Positions 7,325-15,568 of a DNA stretch of 43,732 bases are shown in pieces. Origin of the DNA: Oscillospiraceae bacterium (GTDB lineage: Bacteria; Bacillota; Clostridia; UBA1381; UBA9506). The notes under the pieces were generated by a model, which worked only from the letters and a program-made list of their open reading frames with translations, did not search any database and was not told the origin of the DNA. The translations under genes were made by a program, and so were the position numbers. The stretch is from NCBI GenBank assembly GCA_015068905.1, contig SVJQ01000013.1:1-43732 (forward strand), in the 5' to 3' direction. Every line of letters begins with the position of its first letter. Position 1 is the stretch's first letter.

Positions 7325-8050
7325 ATGGATATTATAAAAAAAATTATAGAAAAGGGACAGCACCCCTTAGAAACAAAAGCACCGACCATTGCTTTCTTTG
7401 GTGATAGCGTTACACAAGGGTGCTTTGAACTTTATGAAAAGCCCGGCAGACAGCTCGGTACAGTATGTGACGCAAAAAATGTTTATCATAACCGTGTTAA
7501 AGAAATTTTGGCTTATTTATATCCGGATGCACCGATTAACATTATCAATGCAGGGGTATCGGGAGATAATGCCACAGAAGCTTTAAAGAGAATTGAACGT
7601 GATGTTCTTTGCTACAAGCCGGATTTGACAGTGGTTTGTTTTGGACTGAATGACAGTTATTTTGGTATGGATAATTTAGAAAACTACTGTAATTCTTTGG
7701 CCAGCATTTTTGACCAGATTAAAAACACCGGCAGTGAAATTATTTTTATGACGCCGAACATGATGAACACATCCATTAGTGCCGGTATTTTCCCTGCCTT
7801 TGCAACCGGCAATGCAGAAGGGACAATGAAAATTCAGAACGAGGGGATTTTTGACCGGTTTTTAGATGAGGCAAAAGCTATTTGCAAAGATAAGGGTATT
7901 GCCGTGTGTGACTGCTATGCCAAATGGAAATTGCTTTCTGAAAGCGGTGTGAATGTCACCGAGTTGCTTTCTAACAAAATCAATCACCCGGCAAGAGAAA
8001 TGCATTGGCTGTTTGCAGGTATGTTAGTGGAAACAATATTTGAAAATTAA
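7325..8050 (+). CDS. SGNH/GDSL-family hydrolase
   Basis: A 241-residue cytoplasmic-type esterase or deacetylase-like protein. Block I is FFGDSVTQG (Ser28 as nucleophile), the middle blocks are SGDNATEAL and CFGLNDS, and the last block is KINHPAREMHWLFAG with the catalytic His. The residue that is normally Asp before the His block looks like Asn here, so the acid of the triad may be missing or supplied elsewhere. It is the first gene of an operon with an RpiB-like isomerase and a large glycoside hydrolase, so removal of acetyl groups from a sugar is a reasonable guess. ATG 7325 is chosen because GGAGGG lies 7 bp upstream. Confidence 0.88.
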   Translation: MDIIKKIIEKGQHPLETKAPTIAFFGDSVTQGCFELYEKPGRQLGTVCDAKNVYHNRVKEILAYLYPDAPINIINAGVSGDNATEALKRIERDVLCYKPDLTVVCFGLNDSYFGMDNLENYCNSLASIFDQIKNTGSEIIFMTPNMMNTSISAGIFPAFATGNAEGTMKIQNEGIFDRFLDEAKAICKDKGIAVCDCYAKWKLLSESGVNVTELLSNKINHPAREMHWLFAGMLVETIFEN

Positions 8051-8069
8051 AATAAAAGGAGAAAAGAAA

Positions 8070-8642
8070 ATGAAAACAATCAAAGACAAACAAATTTTAG
8101 TAGGTGCAGACTTTGCAGGTTTCCCCTTAAAAGAAGCTGTTGTAGCGCATCTGCAGGAAAAGGGCTGGACCGTCACCGACATCGGTGTGAAGGCTGATTC
8201 AGACCCGGATGATACTGACCTGATGTTCCACCGTGTGGGCCTCAGAGCCGGTGCTATGATTTCAGAGGGTGAATTTGAAAGAGCTCTCCTGTTCTGCGGC
8301 ACAGGTATGGGTATTCACATTGCGGCAAGCAAATGCCCCCACGTTCACGCGGGCGTTGTGGAAAGCGTGCCGGCGGCTCTGCGTGCCATCACCGGTAACG
8401 GCGTTAACGTTTTAGCTATGGGTGCCTTTTATGTAGCACCTGCAATGGGCTGTGACATTGCTGATGCTTACCTCGGTGCAGAGCTTGGCACAGGCTATGA
8501 ATGGTGGAAGAATTTTTATGAATTCCACAAGCTTTCCATTGACGAGCTGGAAGCCTTTGATTATGAAGAATATAAAAAGAACGGCTTTAAAGTGAACAAA
8601 TTGGGCGATTATCCCTTAAAGCTTGAGAAAAAGCCTGAATAA
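8070..8642 (+). CDS. RpiB/LacAB-family sugar-phosphate isomerase-like protein, divergent active site
   Basis: A 190-residue protein with the RpiB/LacA/LacB fold: GADFAGFPLKEAV at residues 12-24, the catalytic-cysteine loop LLFCGTGMGIHIAASK around residue 78, and GNGVNVLAMGA near 125. Typical RpiB proteins have DHAG near the N-terminus and an HND-type loop; here the His is Phe (DFAG) and the loop is GNGVN. The C-terminus is longer than the usual ~150 residues, with a helical tail. The thiol base is retained, so isomerisation is plausible but on a different substrate. It begins 19 bp after the SGNH gene, with a GGAGA ribosome binding site. Part of the AraC-linked operon. Confidence 0.85.
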   Translation: MKTIKDKQILVGADFAGFPLKEAVVAHLQEKGWTVTDIGVKADSDPDDTDLMFHRVGLRAGAMISEGEFERALLFCGTGMGIHIAASKCPHVHAGVVESVPAALRAITGNGVNVLAMGAFYVAPAMGCDIADAYLGAELGTGYEWWKNFYEFHKLSIDELEAFDYEEYKKNGFKVNKLGDYPLKLEKKPE

Positions 8643-8655
8643 AAGGAGGCGCATT

Positions 8656-11304
8656 ATGAAACAGATTCCTGAAACCGAGCTTGCAAAAAAGCGGCCGATT
8701 CCTTTTTATTACATAACCACTCACGACCCTGAAGAATTAACTTATGAAAAGTTTTATGAAGACTTATCCGATATGAAGGAAAAAGGCTATGGCGGTGTGG
8801 TTTTATTTAACCGCCCACCCAGTGGCTTTACCTATGACCTTTATTTTACAGAAGAGTGGTTTTCTATGGTGGGTAACTGTGTGCGTGCCTGCCACGACTT
8901 AGGGCTTCGCCTTTGGATGAATGATGACTACGATGCACCCCCGGGAGATATCGGCGGCAGACTGGAGAAAATTGCACCTCACCTAAAGCCCCTGCGCCTG
9001 CGTCTTAAGGGCGAGGAAGTAACGGTAGAGGAAGTGCCTTGGGGCTTCCCTGCCTATGAGCATCCTGAAAGCCCGATTTATTTTCAGAAATATGTGTATG
9101 AAGAATACAAACGCCGCTTTGGTGAGTATTTCGGTAATACCATTGTCGGTATGTTCTCAGACGCTGACTCACGCCGCGTAAACAGCGATGTGTATACCAC
9201 AGGGACCCAGATGAAGGAATATTTCCCTTGGACAGAGACGTTTAAGGAAACCTTTGAGGCAGCCTATGGCTATGACATTACCCCTTATCTGCCCTCTATC
9301 ATCCGCAGAGAGCCTTCCAAACAGAGCCGTGACTATTGGGAACATAACAACGTTCTTTATATGAACTGGTTTGCTTCAAACTACAAATGGTGTCAGGCAA
9401 ATGGTCTTGAGTATACCTTCCACACCAGTGATACTGCGCCGTACCCTGTGACCACCACCTATTTTAACTCTGCCTTTGCTGAGGGTAAGGCCATTGATGC
9501 AGGGCAGCATTGCGACTGGCCGGGCACAGACCACGAAACCTTAAACTTAAACGGCGCACCTTGGGTGCGTAGAGATTTGCGGGACTATCCCTATACGATC
9601 TACGCCGGGGATGCCAGCCGTGCACGTTCGCGTAATTTTTATGATACCTATGCTGACCTTCGTGCAAAGCAGGCGCAGTCATCAGCATATTTGTATGACA
9701 AAGCCGGCGTTATGTGTGAAATGTATGCCGGCGTAGAGTGGTATGCGTCTTATAAAGACCTGCGGAACATTGCATCCTGGCAGTTTATGCAGGGTGTCAA
9801 TTTTGTAGTATATCAGGCGTATCACTACCGCCTTTGGGGTGTGACTAAGCATTTTGCACCCCTTGCTTTTTCGCCCCACAGCCACACTGACTTTACCATT
9901 CGTGAATTTAATGATTGGGTGGCAGAAACAGCATATATCTGCGCGCAAGGCAAGTTGAAGGTGGATGTTGCACTCCTTGATGCAACGGATGCCATCTGGG
10001 AGGGCACAGGTGACAGCCCCAAAGAGCTTGAACTTGTAAAACGGTTCCACAACCTGCCCAATGGCTTTGTGATTTCTGACTTAAAGGGCGTGCGCCGCAA
10101 GGCAAACCAGCTCAAAGCTGTGGTGAACCCCGGTCTGCCCCTGACTGACGCTGAAAAGGATGAAATCCGTGCGCTGGGTCTTAAGCTTTACGAATATGAA
10201 GAGGTTGACAAAATTGAGAGCGACATTCCCTGCGGCATCAGCTGGCAGGGTGACGGCAAGCTGATGTTTATGCGCCGCGAACTGGCAGACGGCAAGGAGC
10301 TTTTAGTTGTTGGCAACATTGAAAGTGATGATGTTGTAACCGGCACCCTGACCTTTGACGGCAAGGACTATGAAATTGAGCTTGCCTCCGGCGAAATGGC
10401 GTTCTTTGGCGGTGGATTTGATAAATATCGCACACCGATAAAGGATACTGAAAAGTTGATGCTTCCCGATACAGCCGAGGTTACCTTTGGTAAGCCGAAT
10501 TTACTGCCTTTGGTTCGTTGGGAGAATGAAAAAGGCAAGGGTATTACCCTGCAAAACCCTGAAACCAACGTCAGCTGGGTTGTCGCAAGTGGATGGGTAG
10601 CACCGCAGCTTGAAACAATCCCGGCAGAGCCTACCATGAACCCCGCATTCCGTTTTGTGACGGATAAGGCTCTGGATGGCTTAGAACTGATGCTGCCTGA
10701 AGATATGATGGCGTATGTGACCGCAGCCCGCGTTGACGGCAAGGAACTGACATACAAGTCGGCTATGATTTTTGACGATGCGTACAGAAGCTATGGCTTT
10801 AGTGTGGGCATTGGCGAGCACAGCATTGAACTTTCACTTTCTGACTTTGTTCAAAGTAACTGCTTGCCCTATCTTCGTGGTGAGTTTGATGCCAAGGTTG
10901 ATATATCCGGCGAGTATATCACAAACGGCGGCAAGTATATCACAGAGTTTGCAATGGTTTCTCTCACGGAAAGAAGCAAAACCTTAAAGACCGGGCTTTC
11001 CTGGACAGAGCAGGGTCAGCCCATGTACTCCGGCACAGCAGATTATAAATTTACTGTCGAGCTTCCGGAAAACATCAAAAACCCCACGGTGGTCATTCCC
11101 AACATGCACGACCCGGTGAAAGTGTATGTTGACGGAAAGCTTGTTAAGAACATTCCTTATGCACCCTACCGTGCAGAACTGGGTGTTGAAGCCGGCAAGC
11201 ACGAAATTGTCCTTTCTGTTTGCAACACCTTAGGCAATATGTTGGATGCGTTCAGAATGCCCTCAGGTCTTTTGACAAAGCCATATATTACTAGTGGGAT
11301 GTAG
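8656..11304 (+). CDS. Large glycoside hydrolase (GH106-like / alpha-L-rhamnosidase-like architecture)
   Basis: An 882-residue cytoplasmic protein without a signal peptide. The N-terminal half looks like a (beta/alpha)8 barrel: PFYYITTHDPEELT, GYGGVVLFNRPP, LGLRLWMNDDYDAPPG, GNTIVGMFSDADS and YGYDITPYLPSI, a pattern seen in GH106-like and related uncharacterised glycosidases. The C-terminal part is beta-rich, with a carbohydrate-binding or GH2-like sandwich (about 760-870: PTVVIPNMHDPVKVYVDGK, GKHEIVLSVCNTLGNMLD). The lack of a signal suggests that it acts on imported oligosaccharides. ATG 8656 follows AAAAGGAGG. It is last in the SGNH/RpiB-like/GH operon; its stop codon lies inside repeat copy B. 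The exact GH family is uncertain. Confidence 0.8.
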   Translation: MKQIPETELAKKRPIPFYYITTHDPEELTYEKFYEDLSDMKEKGYGGVVLFNRPPSGFTYDLYFTEEWFSMVGNCVRACHDLGLRLWMNDDYDAPPGDIGGRLEKIAPHLKPLRLRLKGEEVTVEEVPWGFPAYEHPESPIYFQKYVYEEYKRRFGEYFGNTIVGMFSDADSRRVNSDVYTTGTQMKEYFPWTETFKETFEAAYGYDITPYLPSIIRREPSKQSRDYWEHNNVLYMNWFASNYKWCQANGLEYTFHTSDTAPYPVTTTYFNSAFAEGKAIDAGQHCDWPGTDHETLNLNGAPWVRRDLRDYPYTIYAGDASRARSRNFYDTYADLRAKQAQSSAYLYDKAGVMCEMYAGVEWYASYKDLRNIASWQFMQGVNFVVYQAYHYRLWGVTKHFAPLAFSPHSHTDFTIREFNDWVAETAYICAQGKLKVDVALLDATDAIWEGTGDSPKELELVKRFHNLPNGFVISDLKGVRRKANQLKAVVNPGLPLTDAEKDEIRALGLKLYEYEEVDKIESDIPCGISWQGDGKLMFMRRELADGKELLVVGNIESDDVVTGTLTFDGKDYEIELASGEMAFFGGGFDKYRTPIKDTEKLMLPDTAEVTFGKPNLLPLVRWENEKGKGITLQNPETNVSWVVASGWVAPQLETIPAEPTMNPAFRFVTDKALDGLELMLPEDMMAYVTAARVDGKELTYKSAMIFDDAYRSYGFSVGIGEHSIELSLSDFVQSNCLPYLRGEFDAKVDISGEYITNGGKYITEFAMVSLTERSKTLKTGLSWTEQGQPMYSGTADYKFTVELPENIKNPTVVIPNMHDPVKVYVDGKLVKNIPYAPYRAELGVEAGKHEIVLSVCNTLGNMLDAFRMPSGLLTKPYITSGM

Positions 11305-11686
11305 CAAAAGGCACAGAACACGCAAAGCAAAGTTATGACGTGAGCATTTACATTTAGAAAACTTATGGTAAAAATTTTTATGGGAGAAATTCGTTATAAC
11401 GAATTTCTAAAAAACTGCTTTGCGCTTTGAATAAACCTCACCTCTCGGCACGTCAAAACACGTCCTTTGGTTCGTTTTCCTTCCTGAAAAGGAAAACTTC
11501 ACAGGGACGGACGGTTTTTCCTTTTTCATCAAAAGACCATGGTCTTTTGATGAAAGAGGAGCAGTTGCGTTTAAATAGAGTAGTCGTTTTTAACGACTAC
11601 GATAAAAAGAAAGCAAACTGCGACGATGTACGCCGTCGGGATTCAGTTTATCCAATCTGCACTCTTTTGCGTCCATCCCCTCTCAA
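11296..11686 (+). repeat. Structured intergenic repeat, copy B (with extra ~190-bp hairpin-rich insert)
   Basis: Begins GGGATGTAGCAAAA over the stop codon of the glycoside hydrolase gene and matches copy A (2177-2413, opposite strand) in three blocks: 11296-11331, 11418-11442 and 11629-11686. The middle hairpin (11385-11408) is a perfect palindrome but with a different sequence from that of copy A. An insert absent from copy A (about 11448-11628) holds hairpins at 11474-11497, 11524-11555 (32-bp perfect palindrome) and 11580-11600. An open reading frame at 11427-11756 runs through these palindromes and is not credible. The rest of 11305-11800 holds a REP-like hairpin and the ruvB terminator. 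Confidence 0.8.
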
Positions 11687-11722
11687 AGATGGGGTGTTGC
11701 AAAACACAGACCTAAATATAGG

Positions 11723-11751
11723 TTGTAGGGGCGGGGTTCCATCCCCGCCCG
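11723..11751 (+). repeat. REP-like hairpin (GTAGGGGCGGGG type)
   Basis: TTGTAGGGGCGGGG, a short loop, then CCCCGCCCG. The layout (TTGTAGGG followed by a GC-rich hairpin) matches the two hairpins inside the RAYT gene at 20666-21184 (TTGTAGGGCAGGGG). It is probably a REP sequence mobilised by such a transposase. Confidence 0.65.
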
Positions 11752-11761
11752 CTTAACTATA

Positions 11762-11797
11762 TAAAAAGGCGGTAGCAGTTTGCTACCGCCTTTTTGT
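11762..11797 (-). terminator. Terminator of the ruvCAB operon
   Basis: Perfect stem AAAAAGGCGGTAGCA / TGCTACCGCCTTTTT with a short GTT loop, 4 bp beyond the ruvB stop codon; T-run on the minus strand. Confidence 0.85.
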
Positions 11798-11800
11798 ATA

Positions 11801-12835
11801 TTATACATCAAATCTTAATTCTGTTGTATATGGAATTTTGAAATGCTCGTATGCCTTCACCGTTGCCATACGCCCTCTGGGTGTGCGGTTTAAAAAGCCG
11901 ATTTGGAGTAGGTATGGCTCATAAACATCTTCAATGGTGCCGGCATCTTCACCGATGGAGGCGGCTAAGGTTTCAAGTCCAACCGGCCCGCCGCCAAAAT
12001 TTTCAATAATGAAGAGCATCATCCGGCGGTCAATGGCGTCTAAACCAATGGGGTCAATTTCCATAGTGGTGAGTGCCATATCGGCTATTTCGCGAGTGAT
12101 AGTGCCGTTGCCTTTAATCTGCGCAAAGTCACGCACGCGTTTTAACAGGCGGTTGGCAATTCTTGGTGTCCCACGGGAACGTCTGCCAATTTCAAGGGAA
12201 CCGTCAGGGTCAATTTTTGTACCTAAAATATCTGCCGAGCGGCGGATGATTTCGTCAAGCTCTTCAGGTGAGTAAAGCTCTAAACGGCTGATGACACCGA
12301 AACGGTCTCTGAGGGGTGCACTTAAGAGCCCTGTTCTTGTGGTGGCACCGATTAAGGTGAAGCGTGGCAGGTCTAAGCGAACAGAATGTGCGCCGGGGCC
12401 CTTGCCCAGAATAATATCCAAAGAAAAATCTTCCATAGCGGGGTAGAGCACTTCTTCCACGTGGCGGCTTAAGCGGTGGATTTCGTCAATGAACAAAATA
12501 TCGTGCTCAGAAAGGCCGGTGAGGATTGCCGCCAAATCACCGGCGCGCTCAATAGAGGGGCCGGAGGTGACGCGGATGTTAACCCCCATCTCGTTGGCAA
12601 TAATGCCGGCGAGGGTGGTTTTACCAAGTCCCGGCGGGCCATAGAGAAGAACGTGGTCTAATGGGTCTTTTCTCTCTTTTGCCGCAGAAATATAAATTTT
12701 CATATTATCCTTGACCTTGTTCTGACCGATGTATTCGGAGAGTCTGCGGGGGCGCAGGCTGTATTCTACATCAGAATCTTCACCTAAGGTACGGGAGGAA
12801 ATGATTCTGTCTTCGTGTGTTTCTTCAAAGGGCAT
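11801..12835 (-). CDS. ruvB: Holliday junction branch migration ATPase RuvB
   Basis: A 344-residue AAA+ motor that drives branch migration with RuvA at Holliday junctions. Walker [10 protein letters not shown] (about residue 65), Walker B FIDEIHRL, sensor GATTRTG with the arginine-finger segment PLRDRFG, and a C-terminal winged-helix domain ([33 protein letters not shown]) are all present. Length is normal. AAAGGAG precedes ATG 12835. Third gene of ruvC-ruvA-ruvB, 115 bp after ruvA; that gap holds two small hairpins (12862-12881 and 12922-12945). Confidence 0.98.
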   Translation of the reverse strand: MPFEETHEDRIISSRTLGEDSDVEYSLRPRRLSEYIGQNKVKDNMKIYISAAKERKDPLDHVLLYGPPGLGKTTLAGIIANEMGVNIRVTSGPSIERAGDLAAILTGLSEHDILFIDEIHRLSRHVEEVLYPAMEDFSLDIILGKGPGAHSVRLDLPRFTLIGATTRTGLLSAPLRDRFGVISRLELYSPEELDEIIRRSADILGTKIDPDGSLEIGRRSRGTPRIANRLLKRVRDFAQIKGNGTITREIADMALTTMEIDPIGLDAIDRRMMLFIIENFGGGPVGLETLAASIGEDAGTIEDVYEPYLLQIGFLNRTPRGRMATVKAYEHFKIPYTTELRFDV

Positions 12836-12950
12836 AGTTTAGCTCCTTTCCTAGGGTAATTGCAAAATTAGAATTTTGCGATTACAGTGAATAGTGAATA
12901 GGTAATAGTAAAAAGTTTTGGAACAAATTCCTTTCGGAATTTGTTTTCTT

Positions 12951-13547
12951 TTATAAACTCTTTGCCAGAATCTTTAAGGCACTTGTGATGATTTCAGAGG
13001 TGTTTGCACCCTCAGCACCGGAGACGGCGCGGGCGGCTTCTGACTGGGTATAACCTAAAGCACACAGCGCTTCAATGGCTTCGTTATCAAAAGAGGTGGT
13101 AACGGGTTTAAAGCTTGTATCTTCACCTGCGGTTTTGATAAAGTCAGCGTTGTCAAGCTTATCTTTGAGCTCTAAAACAATTTTTTGTGCAAGCTTGGGG
13201 CCAACGCCCTGAGCACGGGTGATGGCTTTAAAATCACCGGTCACAACCGCTAGGGCAAACTCCGCTGGGCGGAGCACAGATAAAATTGCAAGCCCGGCTT
13301 TAGGCCCTGCACCGGATACAGAAATGATGCGGCGGAACATAGAAAGCTCTTCGCTTGTTAAAAAGCCGTATAAATCCATAGCATCTTCTGCCACTTTTAA
13401 GTATGTATGAATTTTTGCAGTACTGCCTTTTGACAGGGCAGACAAGCCATAAGGCGACATATACACCCGATAGCCAATGGCACCTGTATCAATAATCACA
13501 GCGTTTTCTTCCAACGCTTCTACTGTGCCGTTAATAAAAGCAATCAC
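12951..13547 (-). CDS. ruvA: Holliday junction DNA helicase subunit RuvA
   Basis: A 198-residue tetrameric junction-binding protein. It has the N-terminal OB-fold (MIAFINGTVEALEENAVIID), the central helix-hairpin-helix pair (ISVSGAGPKAGLAIL and AQGVGPKLAQKIVLELKDKL) and the C-terminal RuvB-binding three-helix domain (EAIEALCALGYTQSEAARAV). The start codon is GTG 13547, with AAGGAGG 8 bp upstream. It lies between ruvC and ruvB, as in many bacteria. Confidence 0.97.
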   Translation of the reverse strand: MIAFINGTVEALEENAVIIDTGAIGYRVYMSPYGLSALSKGSTAKIHTYLKVAEDAMDLYGFLTSEELSMFRRIISVSGAGPKAGLAILSVLRPAEFALAVVTGDFKAITRAQGVGPKLAQKIVLELKDKLDNADFIKTAGEDTSFKPVTTSFDNEAIEALCALGYTQSEAARAVSGAEGANTSEIITSALKILAKSL

Positions 13548-13605
13548 AAAAAAACCTCCTTAACCGAAAGTGAAAATCCGTCTGTAAAAATCAGAGTTCG
13601 GATGA

Positions 13606-14106
13606 CTAAACCCCTTCCTGATGGGTCAGCGTCTGATAGCCTGATGTATAGGCGTGGCAAATGGCAATGGCGAGGGCATCTGCCGTGTCATCAGGCTTGG
13701 GAACAGCAGAAAGCCCCAAAAGAGACTTGACCATTCGCTGTACCTGCGCCTTGTCGGCTCTGCCGTAGCCTGCAACACTTTGCTTGACCTGCAGGGGTGT
13801 ATATTCAAAAATCGGTACGTTCTGGACAGATGCCGCGAGAACAATCACACCACGGCCGTGAGCGACAGAAATACCCGTTGTGATGTTGGTGTTAAAAAAC
13901 AGCTCTTCCACTGCAAAGGCATCAGGGTGAAACCGCTCAATTAAAATGTTAATATCCTCAAAAATATTTCTGAGGCGGTCAGACAGCTTCATACCTGCCT
14001 TGGTGGTGACGGCACCATAGTCAATGACTGAAAAACGACCGGCTGTGTAGTCAATGACGCCGTAACCAATGGTGGCAATACCGGGGTCGATACCCATAAT
14101 AATCAT
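13606..14106 (-). CDS. ruvC: Holliday junction resolvase RuvC
   Basis: A 166-residue RNase H-fold endonuclease that cuts Holliday junctions. Acidic catalytic residues are visible in GIDPGIATIGYG (Asp7), FAVEELFFNTN (Glu) and KPDDTADALAIAICH (two Asp near residue 140). ATG 14106 follows TCGAGG. First gene of the ruvCAB operon, divergent from argG. Confidence 0.97.
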   Translation of the reverse strand: MIIMGIDPGIATIGYGVIDYTAGRFSVIDYGAVTTKAGMKLSDRLRNIFEDINILIERFHPDAFAVEELFFNTNITTGISVAHGRGVIVLAASVQNVPIFEYTPLQVKQSVAGYGRADKAQVQRMVKSLLGLSAVPKPDDTADALAIAICHAYTSGYQTLTHQEGV

Positions 14107-14163
14107 ACGTTTTACCTCGATATGTATTAAAATTCACTTTTTTTGTATTTTTTTCAAGAAAAT

Positions 14164-14193
14164 GTTGAGATTTTCTAGACTTTATGTTATAAT
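14164..14193 (+). promoter_or_regulatory. Promoter of argG
   Basis: -35 TTGAGA (14164-14169), an 18-bp spacer, and a perfect -10 TATAAT (14188-14193), about 50 bp before the argG start. Confidence 0.7.
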
Positions 14194-14241
14194 ATACGCC
14201 GTAAGTAATATTATTTTATCATAGTTTTGGAGGAATTGCAA

Positions 14242-15468
14242 ATGGCAACGAAAGAAAAAGTTATTTTGGCTTATTCAGGCGGTTTGGATACATCCATCAT
14301 CATCCCCTGGCTGAAAGAAAATTTTGACTATGAAGTTATCGCAGTCTGCGGTGATGTGGGTCAGGGTAAAGAGACTGAAGGCCTTGAAGAAAAAGCACTC
14401 AAGACCGGTGCTTCCAAATTATATATTGAAAATCTGCAGGAAGAATATGTAAGAGATTTCATCTGGCCCACCTTAAAGGCCGGTGCTATGTATGAAGGCA
14501 AGTATCTTTTAGGTACCTCTCACGCTCGTCCCTGCATCGCTAAGAGAATTGTTGAAATTGCTGAAAAAGAAGGCGCAACCGCAATTTGCCATGGTTGTAC
14601 CGGTAAGGGTAATGACCAGGTGCGTTTTGAGCTGACCATTAAGGCACTGGCACCGCACCTTAAAATTATTGCTCCCTGGAGAATGTGGGACATCAAGTCT
14701 CGTGAAGAAGAAATTGAATATGCAGAAGCACGCGGCATTCCCGTACCTGTTACCAAGGAAGATAACTATTCCATGGACCGTAACATCTGGCATTTAAGCC
14801 ATGAGGGTATGGATTTGGAAGATCCCGCTAACGAACCTCAGCTTGATAAAATCTTAAAACTGATGGTTTCTCCTGAAAAGGCACCCGATACCCCGACCTA
14901 TGTAACCGTTGACTTTGAAAAGGGTGTTCCCGTTGCCATTGACGGCGTTCGTTACGACAGCGCAGTTGAACTTTTAAAGAAAGCTAACGAGCTGGCTGCA
15001 GCTAACGGCGTTGGCATTGATGACATTGTTGAAAACAGACTGGTTGGTATGAAGAGCCGTGGCGTTTATGAAACCCCGGGCGGCACACTGTTATATGCAG
15101 CTCACAAAGAGCTTGAATATCTGTGCCTCGACAAGCAGACTCTGCACTATAAATTAAACCTTGCAAATCAGTTTGCAGACCTCGTTTATGACGGTCTGTG
15201 GTACACACCTCTGCGTGAGGCTATGAGTGCTTTTGTTGATTCAACACAGGAAACCGTAACCGGTACTGTCAGAATGAAGCTTTACAAAGGTAACTGCACA
15301 CCTGCCGGCACAACTTCACCGTATTCACTCTATGATGAAGAAATTGCAACCTTCAGCGAAGATGAAGTGTATGATCAGAAGGATGCAGAAGGCTTTATCA
15401 ATCTGTTCGGCCTGCCCGTTAAGGTTCGTGCAATGATGAAGAAAAAGAACGGCGAAAAGCTGTACTAA
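14242..15468 (+). CDS. argG: Argininosuccinate synthase
   Basis: A 408-residue enzyme that joins citrulline and aspartate using ATP in arginine biosynthesis. The N-type ATP pyrophosphatase loop AYSGGLDTS is at residues 10-18; [30 protein letters not shown] and the [14 protein letters not shown] segment are all family features. Length is normal. ATG 14242 is chosen, 8 bp after GGAGG. argH follows after 100 bp, and that gap holds an imperfect hairpin (15501-15535). Confidence 0.98.
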   Translation: MATKEKVILAYSGGLDTSIIIPWLKENFDYEVIAVCGDVGQGKETEGLEEKALKTGASKLYIENLQEEYVRDFIWPTLKAGAMYEGKYLLGTSHARPCIAKRIVEIAEKEGATAICHGCTGKGNDQVRFELTIKALAPHLKIIAPWRMWDIKSREEEIEYAEARGIPVPVTKEDNYSMDRNIWHLSHEGMDLEDPANEPQLDKILKLMVSPEKAPDTPTYVTVDFEKGVPVAIDGVRYDSAVELLKKANELAAANGVGIDDIVENRLVGMKSRGVYETPGGTLLYAAHKELEYLCLDKQTLHYKLNLANQFADLVYDGLWYTPLREAMSAFVDSTQETVTGTVRMKLYKGNCTPAGTTSPYSLYDEEIATFSEDEVYDQKDAEGFINLFGLPVKVRAMMKKKNGEKLY

Positions 15469-15500
15469 AATTCAGACTTACATAAAATCAATATCATAAA

Positions 15501-15535
15501 ATGCGATAAGAGCCGAGTTACACTCAGCTCTTATC
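15501..15535 (+). other. Imperfect hairpin between argG and argH
   Basis: GCGATAAGAGC-C-GAGT, loop TAC, ACTC-A-GCTCTTATCTGC gives a long stem with mismatches, followed by GTTTTA. It may attenuate readthrough from argG to argH or protect the argG 3' end. The T-run is short, so a full terminator is doubtful. Confidence 0.4.
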
Positions 15536-15568
15536 TGCGTTTTATAAAAGTTAGAAAGGACGCCCGCT

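Noticed and set aside
11427-11756. 109-codon open frame downstream of the glycoside hydrolase gene
   Set aside because: It runs through repeat copy B and the REP-like hairpin; its content is palindromes, it has no ribosome binding site and copy A has no equivalent frame.
12836-12950. Terminator splitting ruvA from ruvB
   Set aside because: Two small hairpins are present, but neither has a convincing stem plus T-run on the minus strand at the right place; the genes are still likely co-transcribed.
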